Program-made: the position numbers and the translations under genes
Notes under the pieces: model-generated
Seen by the model: the letters and a program-made list of their open reading frames with translations, nothing else
What the model was told of the DNA's origin: nothing
The model's database searches: none
Part shown: positions 46,647 to 57,500 of the stretch, in pieces
Layout: each line of letters starts with the position of its first letter
Numbering within the stretch: the stretch's first letter is position 1
Source of the DNA: an uncultured Amylibacter sp.
Lineage (GTDB): Bacteria; Pseudomonadota; Alphaproteobacteria; Rhodobacterales; Rhodobacteraceae
Length of the DNA: 64,000 nucleotides
Direction: 5' to 3'
Assembly (NCBI GenBank): GCA_959347345.1
Contig: OY365738.1
Span: forward strand, 2,194,501-2,258,500

Positions 46647-48239
46647 ATGACAATCACGTACAGTGCTAAGAAAATCATCAAAAATCAAAGATTTATTTTC
46701 CGTGCTCTGCCTGTTTTATTTGTGGGGTTGTTTGTTTTGACGGCTTGCGGTGCGGAGCTTTCTCTTGAAGGGTTATCAGAAACGCAAAGTAATTTTAGAC
46801 AAACGGTAAAGCAAATTTCTAATATTACTGGGGGGAACGCTAATGGTAATGGTAATAACAAGGAAGCCTCTAATGAGGTGACGTATAGAGAGTGGAAAAA
46901 TGCAGAAAGACCCCCTGCCGTGCCAGCGACGGGTAGTTTTAGCACAAATTTTGTGCAGACGACCAATAAAAAGATAAGCACAGAGGGCATCACCTCCACC
47001 ACCGAATACAGCTTAAACCTAGACACCACCGAATTTAACGGTACAGCCATCGGTGGCGATGCCGATGATGGTTTTGCATTCTTTCAAGGGGATGCTGAAA
47101 GCAGTCTCGAACATTACGCGGGGATTTTTGATAGCACCGATTTGGGTGCGCCCCTGAAACAAACCAGTGGAAGTCTCATGTGGAATGGGGTTATCGGCAT
47201 CAATGATGATAAATATTCCACGAAATTCACGATTGCCTTTACGGACACGGGTGGCAGGATTTCTGCCTTTGTACCAAATATTAGTGGCACTTCTGATTTT
47301 TTTATCACAGGGGAATTTAATACTAGCGGGGTGATAGTTGATACCGGCGAGGGGATAGGGAACGGTACTCATTATGCCGAATTTGCGGGTAATGTGCCAA
47401 CATCAACTACAGACCGTAATGGCCTTCTATCAGGGATTATCGGGCAAGAGGGTGCGGTTGCCGTGTTTCATAGTGAGGGCTACAGCGGCGGGTTTATCGC
47501 TGGTCCAGATGTGGGTGATAAAGACGATACCGAACCTACGTCTGTTGCCAACCCAGACCCTAATAAGGTGACGTATAGCGATTGGGTGCGTGTGCATAAT
47601 CCCCCTGCCGAGCTAGATACGAACCATCGGCGCGCCCAGTTTTTGCAAACGACCAATAAAGACATAAGCACAGAGGACACCAGCCTCCCCACCAAATACA
47701 ACTTGAACCTAAGCAACGCCCAATTTAACAATACACCCATCGGTGGCGATGGCGAGGATGGTGTTATATTCTTTCAAGAGCAGATTAGAGGCAATATCAA
47801 TGGTTACGTTGGGATTTATGATAGCACCGATTTGGGTGCGCCCCTGACCCAAACCAGTGGAAGTCTCATGTGGAATGGGGTTATCGGCATCGATGATGAT
47901 GAATATCCCACGGAATTCACGATTACCGTTACTGGCGCGGGTGGCAAGATAGAAGCTTTTGTATCAGATATTAGGTCTGATTATGATTTGCTTATCGCAG
48001 GGATATTTGATACCAGTGGCGTGATATCTGGCAATACTCATTATGCCGAATTTACCGATGAAAATAACCCCGTGCTACCCAGTAACCCCAACGGAGCACT
48101 ATCAGGACTGATTGGTTCGGACGGCGCGGTTGGCGGGTTTTATAGCGTTGAACCCTTGTTTGGGCACTACACTACTGGCGGGTTTGTCGCCTGTCCGTTG
48201 CATGACGACGGGCGGTGCATGAGCGCGACTAGACCATAA
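46647..48239 (+). CDS. Two-barrel repeat lipoprotein, minimal member of the giant family
   Basis: This 530-aa lipoprotein has a signal ending in LTAC (lipidated Cys34), then a polar Asn/Gly-rich linker to about residue 75, and two barrel-like units of about 230 residues. Both begin with a YxxW segment and an NFVQTTNK/QFLQTTNK strand, carry DSTDLGAPL and end in YSGGFIAGP and TTGGFVACP. There is no four-cysteine array; the only later cysteines are a pair in the C-terminal tail (CPLHDDGRC). GAAAGG lies about 9 nt before the ATG. Because barrels follow the lipid anchor directly, this is the simplest version of the architecture and the best size for structural work. It lies between ISP gene 2 and giant 3. 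Confidence 0.85.
   Translation: MTITYSAKKIIKNQRFIFRALPVLFVGLFVLTACGAELSLEGLSETQSNFRQTVKQISNITGGNANGNGNNKEASNEVTYREWKNAERPPAVPATGSFSTNFVQTTNKKISTEGITSTTEYSLNLDTTEFNGTAIGGDADDGFAFFQGDAESSLEHYAGIFDSTDLGAPLKQTSGSLMWNGVIGINDDKYSTKFTIAFTDTGGRISAFVPNISGTSDFFITGEFNTSGVIVDTGEGIGNGTHYAEFAGNVPTSTTDRNGLLSGIIGQEGAVAVFHSEGYSGGFIAGPDVGDKDDTEPTSVANPDPNKVTYSDWVRVHNPPAELDTNHRRAQFLQTTNKDISTEDTSLPTKYNLNLSNAQFNNTPIGGDGEDGVIFFQEQIRGNINGYVGIYDSTDLGAPLTQTSGSLMWNGVIGIDDDEYPTEFTITVTGAGGKIEAFVSDIRSDYDLLIAGIFDTSGVISGNTHYAEFTDENNPVLPSNPNGALSGLIGSDGAVGGFYSVEPLFGHYTTGGFVACPLHDDGRCMSATRP
47121..47927 (+). repeat. Direct repeat between the two barrels of the small lipoprotein
   Basis: Positions 47121-47237 and 47811-47927, 690 bp apart, are nearly identical and encode the DSTDLGAPL to EFTI part of each barrel. 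The rest of the two barrels is homologous but diverged. Recombination between the copies would delete or add one whole barrel in frame. Confidence 0.85.
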
Positions 48240-48293
48240 AACGCGGGCGGGTTGTCCATTCGTTTGTCCCACCCCCCCCGTGTTTATTTCCAT

Positions 48294-48390
48294 TATAGCT
48301 ATGAAACTTTCGCGTCCATGTGCATTTTTTATGTATTTGTTTAATTTTTTTAAAAAAACCGCTTGAAAAAGTTAAAAAAGTGTTTAGAAG
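48294..48390 (+). repeat. Upstream element shared with the two-barrel lipoprotein, copy 2
   Basis: Homologous to 46481-46577. Conserved parts are TATAGCTATGAAA, a T-rich/A-rich junction and CGCTTGAAAAAGTTAAAAAA. This implies that the two neighbouring lipoprotein genes share ancestry including the promoter region and are probably co-regulated. Confidence 0.65.
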
Positions 48391-48411
48391 GTATTAAATT
48401 TGATTCGGCAC

Positions 48412-48433
48412 TTGCCCCGCGCAAGCGTAAATA
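48412..48433. promoter_or_regulatory. Conserved 22-bp intergenic motif, copy 2
   Basis: The same element as at 23830-23851, differing by two transitions. It contains CTTGCCCCGCGCAAG, an inverted repeat (CTTG/CAAG), about 80 bp upstream of the giant 3 start. It may be an operator (inference). Confidence 0.4.
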
Positions 48434-48515
48434 CGAACAGATTATCACAGAAACATAAATTTGATAACGGCATAAAGCCAGAATAAAACTTGACACAAAA
48501 TAAAGGAATACCATC

Positions 48516-51500
48516 ATGGGATATAAAACTTTAAAAGATAATAACTTGACCTCCCCCCATATTTTATTGGGTTTGCGGGGTTGTCTGCTTGCCTTATTCG
48601 CGGCGTTTGTCCTAACCGCCTGTGGTGGCGGTGGTGGTGCTGTTGCGCCAGTAACGACTCCACCAGTGGTGGGTAATTGCCCGACAGATCCATTTGGCGC
48701 AACCTGTGGCAATGAATACGCCGCGCAACGTGCAGAAAAAATCAATGAATGCCTTATTGAAGATATGGCGACCGAGGACACTTCTTGTGCCTCCGCCGTG
48801 AATGCGCAATCATGCCTAACCGATCCTTTTGCGGCTGGGTGTGATGAAGATACGGGGTTTTCGGTGTTTTTGGAAGTTGCCAAAGATGAACGCGAAGCCT
48901 TTTGTAATATGGGTGATAACGCCAGTGATAAGCTTTGCGCGGGTGCGGTGTCAACCCTTTGCGGTGATAATCCATTTAATAGCTTGTGCAAGGCGGCCAG
49001 TTATATCCAGCAGCAAGGGGAAATTGTTGCGGACTGTATTACCGAAGGTAAGGCGGGTGAGCCCGCCTGCGCCAATGCGGTGGAATTTAATCCCTGTATC
49101 CACAATCCTTTCACGCCTGAATGTCCGACAGCGATTGATGCCCGCACTATGCGGGAGGCTTTTTGCAGGAAAGACGATAATGCGACAAACGCACTCTGCA
49201 CGGGGGCGTTGGTGCATTTTTGCGAGCTTGATCCGTTTGATGCGATATGCGATGCAACTGCCTATTCACGTCAGCAGATGGAACGTGTTGACTTTTGTAT
49301 AAGCGATGCCAACGCCAGCAATAACACCCTTTGCGCCAATGCGGTTGCGCAGGATGCTTGTATCCGCGACCCTTTTACCGCGGCATGTATCACACAGAAT
49401 GTTTTCCGTTCAATAAGAGAATCCTTTTGTCGCGAAGGCACCAATGCCGCCGATAATCCCGCGCTTTGTGGCAATGCAGTTGTGAATATTTGCACGAATG
49501 ACCCGTTTAATGGCTTCTGCGACCCAAGCGATTATTCCAGCCACCGTGCCACGCGCACTGCCGTTTGTATTACGGGGGATAATGCCAGCGATGATGCTCT
49601 TTGCGCCAATGCGATTGACGATGATGCTTGTATAGAAGACCCTTATGGCACGGGGTGTGAAAGCAAAACTGACGCGCGAACCATGCGTGAAACCTATTGC
49701 CGCGATGGCAACGAAGGTGACCCGCTTTGCGCGGGTGCGGTTGTGCATTTTTGCGATAGCCTCGTACGTCCCGAGGCCGACCCGTTTGATGAATTGTGCG
49801 GCGAGGTGGCTTATGGATTCCAACGCACCACGCGGACGACCGCCTGTATTACGGGGGATAAAGCCGATGATTCCACCTGCGCCAACGCGGTGAAGTTTAA
49901 TCCCTGTATCGGTAATCCGTTCACGGCTGAGTGTAGCACTCAGACCGATGCCCGCACTATGCGGGAGGCACATTGCCGAGCTGGTAATGAAGCCGATTCT
50001 CTTTGCGCGGGGGCGGTGAGTCATCTTTGCGCGATTGACCCGTTTGATGGGATATGTAATGATAATGATTATTCGCAACAGCAGATGGAACGTACCGCCC
50101 TATGTATAAAGGGTGCGAATGCCGATAATACCGCCCTTTGCATGGGGGCGATTGATGAAGATGATTGTATCAGTGACCCTTATGGCGCGGGGTGTGAAAG
50201 CAAACTGACCGCCCAAACCGCCCGTGAAACCTTTTGCCGTGCTGACAACGAAAACAACGGGCTTTGCGCGGGTGCGGTTTTGCATTTTTGCACGGCTGAC
50301 CCGTATGATGAATTGTGCAATGCGACCAACTTTACGCCTTATGCAACCGCCCGCGGAGATCGGGTTACGGCTTGTATTACGGGCGATAACGCCAGTGATG
50401 ATGCTCTTTGCGCCAAGGCGATTGGGGAAGATAAATGTATCCTTGACCCTTATGGCATGGATTGTGAAAGCCAAGACTCCAGCCCAACCGCCGCCCAAAC
50501 CGCCCGTACAACTTTTTGCCGTGCTGGGAATGAGGGCAACGCACTCTGCGCAAGCACGGTGACCCATTTTTGCGATACGGACGCACGGAATGATGCTGAC
50601 CCGTTTGACGCATTATGCGACCCAGACACCTATACAGAACAACGCAATACCCGTATGAATGAATGTAGTAGTAAGGACTCTAACGACCCCCGTTGCACAA
50701 ATGCGTTCCTTCAAGCGGCCTGTGTCATTGACCCTTTTCTTAACGGATGTGATGGACAAATTGATAGGCAAACCGCGCACGAGGTTTTTTGCCGTAAGGG
50801 GACGAACGCCGCAGACCGCCTCAGCGATTGCCAAAACACGATAAACCGCGTTTGTGGTGCCGACCCGTTTGATAGCATATGCAAGGAGGGTAACTTTGCC
50901 ACTTTTGTCGACGACCGTGCCGCGCGGGTTTTGGCTTGTATTGCGGGGGATAAAGCCAACGATGATGACCTTTGCGCCAACGCCATTGTCGCTAACCCCT
51001 GTATCCGCGACCCTTATGGTGCGGGCTGTGATGGTGAAACCGATGCACGAGATATGCGGGAGTCTCATTGCAGGGCTAGCAATGAGGACACGGCACTCTG
51101 CACGGGTACGGTGAATCATTTTTGCGCGATTGACCCGTTTGAAGATTTGTGTAATGCAACAAATTTTCCCAGTTATACCTCATCACGGGGTGCGTTTGAA
51201 GCCTTTTGTCGGGCAGATGTGGCGGGGCGGGCGAATGACGCGGGTTGCCAGAACGCGGTGACGCATTTTTGCACGGTTGACCCGTTTGATACCCTATGCA
51301 ATATGGACAACTTTACAACCTTTACCAACGCCCGTAACACGCGGAATTCGCTTTGCCGTGATAACCAAAACGCATTAGGACTCGCCAACGATTCGCAATG
51401 CACGGGTGTGTTGGCGCATTTCTGCGGGCGTGACCCGTTTGATACGGTTTGCAACCCCACGACCTATACCAATGAACGCACGGGGCGCGTTGCTGAGTGT

Positions 51501-54500
51501 ATTATGGACGATAACGCCAGCGATACTGCGCTTTGCGCGAATGCGATTTTGGCGAATAATTGTATTTCTAATCCTTATGGAACAAATTGTGGTAGTGAAA
51601 CCGCCGCCCGCACCGCCCGTGAAACCTTTTGCCGTGGCGATCCCAGAAACCCCAGCAACCCGCTTTGCACGGGTGCGGTTACGCATTTTTGCGCTACAAG
51701 CCCCACGGCCAATCCCTTTGATGCCGATTTGTGTATGACCTATGGTAGCACCCGCGATAGTATTATTAGAAGCTGTATTACCGCCGATGATACGCGGCTG
51801 GAGGAGGGCGCATGCACCAATGCACTGGTCGCTAACCCGTGTATTAGGACTCCGTTTGATAGGAATTGCGTCACCGATTTTGCCCCCTATTATCAAGACG
51901 CACGGACAAAACGCACGACATTTTGCGCCGCGCGCACAGATAACACCCATGCCTTATGCGCGGGTGCTGTTGCGACAAATCCGTGTTTTAACAACCCCTT
52001 TGTAAGGAATCTTGATAACGGGTCAGAATCCTGTGATGGTGAATTTGCCGCCCGTCGCGAAGTCCAGATTAACAAATGTATTGTTGGCGAGGTCGGACAA
52101 ACTGTCGGCTGTATTAATGTGCTGGCTGGTATAGGTGGCTGTTTGGCGAATCCTTTCCATTCCAGTTGTCATGCGGATATGGATACTAACTCTAATCCGA
52201 ATACGTATTTCAAAGACTATGCCGATGATGCACGGGCGGAGCGGGTTGCCTTTTGTGAGGTTGATGATAGTGATGATATAAGAGATCATGATTATTGCTT
52301 TGGTCGGACGTTTAATCATGACATATGCCTTTATGACCCGTATAGCAGGTTTTGCAAGGATGAGTTTTTTAATGCCGACCTTAATACGACGGTTAAGGAG
52401 CAACGCACCGAAAAGGTCGTCTTTTGCGGGGGTGATGATAATGAACAGCACGGCTCTTGCGCGCATGTGCGCGAACGGGTGACGGCGGCGACTTGGGCGC
52501 ATGGGTTTGTCTCTGCACTGAATACCCGAATAATAGCTTTGACAAACGAATTTTTGCGTGCGGACAATGCGAGCGAGTTGAATAAAGGGAGTAGTGGCGC
52601 ACAGGGGACGAAATTAAATCTGGCGACTTCCACCTTTGATTACAACGCATTTGGTGGCGATGCCACGGATGGGGTGGAGTTTTTCGAGGGGTCTAGCAAT
52701 TTCTACTACGCTGGGATTTTGGGCGGTGCGGATTTGGGCAAACCGCTCAGCGGGGCTACGCGAACCCTATATTGGAATGGGCGGATTAGCTCTACCATCA
52801 GCACTGGTAAGACCAATCTCAATGGCTCTACCGAAGGCATGGAGAATGGTACTATTGTTGAAACGGATTTCACTTTAACGATTAATTTTAACGGCAATGG
52901 CGGAACGTTAACCTCCTTTGCCAAGGCGTTTTTGGATGACCCCGACGACACTTATTATTACGACATTGAGGGCGATTTTAATGCACGCGGGTTGATTACC
53001 CGTGGCACTGTGGTTTATGCAGAATTTAGAGAAGGCGACAAGAATAACAAGGTACCTAATTCTACCACCGATGCAACCTTAAGCGGGATAATCGGCGAAG
53101 ATGGTGCGCTGGGCGTTTTTCAAGGCGCGGATTTCGCGGGTGGGTTTGTTGTGCATCCAACCATCAGACCTCGGGTGGAAAGTGGCGATTGGGAGCGTGG
53201 CTTTGGCGATATCCCGCCCGCCACTGTGCCCACGGCAGAAAACCAATTTTTGAAATACGACAGTTCGGCGGACACGACAACTGACGCCAATGCGGATGAA
53301 ATTAATACGGGAACGTTGACACAAGAGCCCACTCAAAACGGGCAGAATTTAACGCCATCTCTAAGAAGAATTGATTTTGATGTAGCCCCCCGCAACGGTT
53401 TGAATAACGTGTCATGGTTTAGTGGATACGATGGCAACACACTCCATCATTATGCGGGGCTTTCCCAAACCGTTTATTTGGGCGAACCTGTTACCCAAAG
53501 CTCTGGCATAGCCACATGGTATGGTAAGATTGGCATTCGCGAACATTCCACTGATTTTGAACTTGACCTTACTTTTGACGGGAATCGTGGCACTATTGCG
53601 GCGTTTGTGCGTGAAAAGGTTGGCACATATTACCTGCTGGCAGGTGATTTTGATAGGGCAGGCGTGATAAAAAATGGCACGGTTGATTATGGTGCATTTA
53701 CCAATGGTGTGCGCAACTCTCCTGTTGGGGATAGGCAAGCGGGTGTTCTAACAGGTCTTATCGGTGCGGACGGTGCGTTGGGTGTGTTTCATAGCACGGC
53801 CACGGGTGTGGCTGGTTATTCTGGCGGGTTTGCTGCCAGTGCAGGGCGGACAAGCGCCTTTAATACAAATGTAAATTACGCCGATTGGTCGCGTAGTTTT
53901 CTGCCTTTGGCGGCATCGGCAAACACGGAAAATCCGGAAAATCAATTTACAGGCACTGTAGAAGGAGTCAAAGAAGGGTCAGGGGGCATGGGTAGCGAAG
54001 TAACCGCAACAACCCTATCATTGAATACGACAGATTTTGATGGCGGTAATTTGGGCGGGCAAGGTAGCGATACGATAAGATGGTTTGATGGTTTTGCTGG
54101 TAGCAGCACTGAGCGAACTTACTATGCTGGACTTTCGGCAAGCTCAGATTTGGGCGCACCGCTAACCACAACCCCCGCAGGTGGCGAATGGCGCGGTGTT
54201 ATTAGCGTAGGCGGGGCGCAAACGGATTTCACTTTGACTATAACTTACGAGACGGCTGGCGGTACGCTTTCCGCGTTTGTCCGTAATACGCCAAATTTTT
54301 ATTATCTGCTGGATGGCGGGTTTGATGCAAACGGACTGATTGACGGCACGGTTAGATATGGTGCATTTACCGATAATGACCCTGATAATAAAGGTGATGT
54401 TGCACCAAGCGGACTTCTGACTGGGCTTATTGGCGAGGATGGTGCGTTGGGTGTGTTTCATAGCACGGCAACGGGCGCGGCTGGTTATTCGGGCGGGTTT

Positions 54501-57500
54501 GTTGCCCACAAAGACGCGCCAGACTACGATACAGATGTAAAATACTCCGATTATCAGCGTAGTTTCCTGTCCTTGGGTTTGGGTGATCCAGACACGGACA
54601 CCCCGAAAAACCAGTTTATCATTGGTGAATCAGGAGTATTCCCCGAATCAGGTGGGACAGGTGCGGTTGTAGCGAATACAAACCTAGGATTGAATACGCA
54701 AACGCTTGATGGTAAATCCTTGAGCGCGAGCGGGGGTGATTCCAACGATTTTGTCGGATGGCGTGATGGCTTTGTGGCTGGTTTGCATTCCCGAACCCAC
54801 TATGCTGGGTTGAGTATAAATACCGATTTGGGCGCACCTATCAGCGGTACGTCTGGCATGACCGCCAACTGGCGCGGTGTGTTTGCCGTTGGCGATACCA
54901 AAACTGATTTCACCCTGACCATCACCTTTGCCGATGGTGGCGGTGGTACGATTGCCGCCAGAATTCGTGCATTTGTAAATCCGACATCCCTTACAGCGGG
55001 TGCTTTTTATTACGATCTGGACGGTGATTTTGACGCGACGAGCGGACTGATAACAGGTAAAATTTATTATGGTCAGGCTCTTGGCAACGCCCGCCTTACG
55101 GAAACTGGTGTTTTAACAGGGCTTATCGGCACGGACGGCGCGGTTGGTGCGTTTTACAGCAATGCCATAGGTCCGTCTGGCTATTCTGGCGGGTTTGTTG
55201 CCAGTGATAATGTGACGGAGTTTGATGATACAAACGTTCGCTATGAAACTTGGGCGCGAAGCCTTTTGCTGGGCGATACGCCAGACACGGACAACCCGCG
55301 CAACCAATTCTTGCGGGCACAACCTGGTGGCACACTGGATACAAGCGGGGGGGATTCATCAAGAATCATAGACCTAAGAACTGCCACCTTTAACAATGCG
55401 TTAATCGGTGGTCTTGCAGCCAATCGCTATCAGTCATTTGACAGAACAATTGGTAGTATTTATCGCAATTACCTTGGTATTTTGCCCGGCACCAATTTGG
55501 GCGAACGGGTGGTAGATGGTAGCACAGAGCTGACTTGGTATGGGAATCTTTCTGCGAATTATAGTGCTTCTGTTGGCACGCGTTATGCAGATTTTGTTCT
55601 GAATCTAGAATTTAGAGGGGCGGGTGGCACGCTGAGCGCGCGGATAAATCATCAAAACGATGATTATTATATTCTGAATGGTACGTTTGATGCTGGCGGG
55701 TTGATAACCGGTACTGTTGCTTTTGATCCTGATGCGTTTATTACCACGCCCAATGGAGTCCTGACCGGTCTTATCGGTGCACAGGGCGCGATTGGCGTGT
55801 TTCATGGCAACTATCTTGAAAGCACTACCTCCCGCAACTATGGCGGTGGGTTTGTTGCCCGCCCGAAATCGGACACTTTTACCGATAGTGTGAAATATTC
55901 GGATTGGGTGGCGCGGGAAAATGTTACGCGAGACAGGGCAAATATAATAAATATCCCCAACTCCTTAGACAAGCGCAGTGACCCTGCGTTTTTGCGGGTC
56001 AATGGTAAAACAATATTAAATATAGGCGTACAAGATGCCTCTAATTCCACTAAGAGTGCTGAAATCCGTAACTTAAATCTAAGCACCACCAAATTTGATG
56101 AGGCACCGATTTTTGGCGATGGGGATGATGGTGTTGCCTATTTCAGTGGGCGGGTTGGAAGTGGCTCGCTTGATGGTTTCGCGGGGATTTTTTCTACCAC
56201 CAATTTGGGTGCGCCTTTGAGTGCCGCCCCTGCTGGCGGCAAATGGCGCGGGGTTATCGGTTTTAATGAGCGTTTATTTACCCTTGAAGATGGTTTCAGG
56301 ATTACCTTTGATGGCACGACTGGCACGATTAAAGCGACTTTAGAGAATGTTAGTGGGAGCAATGATTTTGCTATAGACGGGACATTTGATGACCTTGGGA
56401 TTATAACAGGTACAACCAATTTTGGTATTTTCAGCAGTTCATCACGGGGCACCGTCGAAGGAACATTATCAGGGCTTATTGGGGCAGAGGGCGCGGTTGG
56501 CGCGTTTCATGGTGTTTTTACTGAGGGCGATACCTTCGCCTATTCTGGTGGGTTTATCGCCAGTCCAGATGTAAAACCGCAGGTTAATCATAGCGATTGG
56601 CTTGTCGGTCGTACCCTTCAGAATTTTATAATAGGGCATAATAATCAGTTTTTCAGGGGGACTACTATCATCCAACCCTCGATTAGAATAAGCTCTGCCA
56701 TCGGTGCCAGTACTGCCCCCAGATTTGGTATAGGTTTGAACGACGATTTAGGGAATCTTGCAACCTATAAAGACCAACCTTTGGGTGGAAATAGTGTTGG
56801 CTTTATAAGCTATTGGCATGGCTTTCGAACAGGCGTTGACCAACGGCTTTATTTTGCCCAGATTGCTGATTCTACCAAGCTGGGCCCGGTTATTGAACAA
56901 ACCAGTGGAACGGCAGAATATAATGGCAGATTCCGTGCCTACTCAGGTGTTGGTGCAACCAGCGGTGTCGTCAACACGGATACAGATTTCACATTAACCG
57001 TTACCTTTGGCGGTACTACACGTGCGTTTAACGGTGCGCAGAGAGCAGGGGTGCAGTTAGAGGCTTTTGTCAAACAAACCGAAATCGCAGACCGCGAAGC
57101 CGACGACAACTATTTTCATCTGATCGGGACCTATGATGCCAATGGTGTTATAACAGGGCAGGTTGATTTTGGCGCGTTCACGGGTGGTTTGGTCGGCGGG
57201 CGAGTCCTAAACGGTCGCCGTAAGGGACTTCTTAGTGGTCTTATCAGCCAAGATAACGCGGTTGGTGTGTTTATCGGTGGTACTTCTGTAGATGGGGCTG
57301 GCAGGATATTTGGCGGTAGAGGCGACGATGGCTTTGTCGGTGGCTTTGTTACCCGTGCCTTTGTGCCTGATAATGCCGCAAACACCGCAGATTATAACGA
57401 TTGGGTACGTATTGCCAACCCCGATGCTGAGGCTGTCAACAGGCACGCATTTGTGCAAACCAAAGATGGCACGATAAGCGCGTTGAATTCGTATACCCAA

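Larger units (their letters stand above)
48240..48515. other. Intergenic region upstream of giant lipoprotein 3
   Basis: A 276-bp AT-rich region. It holds a run of eight C at 48272-48279, the duplicated upstream element, the conserved 22-bp motif and AAAGGA before the ATG. No gene was seen. Confidence 0.6.

Noticed and set aside
48272..48279. Run of eight C as a phase-variable tract
   Set aside because: It is intergenic, more than 230 bp before the giant 3 start and outside any recognisable promoter spacing, so no switch can be argued.
48490..48495. Perfect TTGACA before giant lipoprotein 3, as in the giant 1 promoter
   Set aside because: It lies only 20 bp before the ATG, so a -10 box would fall at the ribosome-binding site and start codon.
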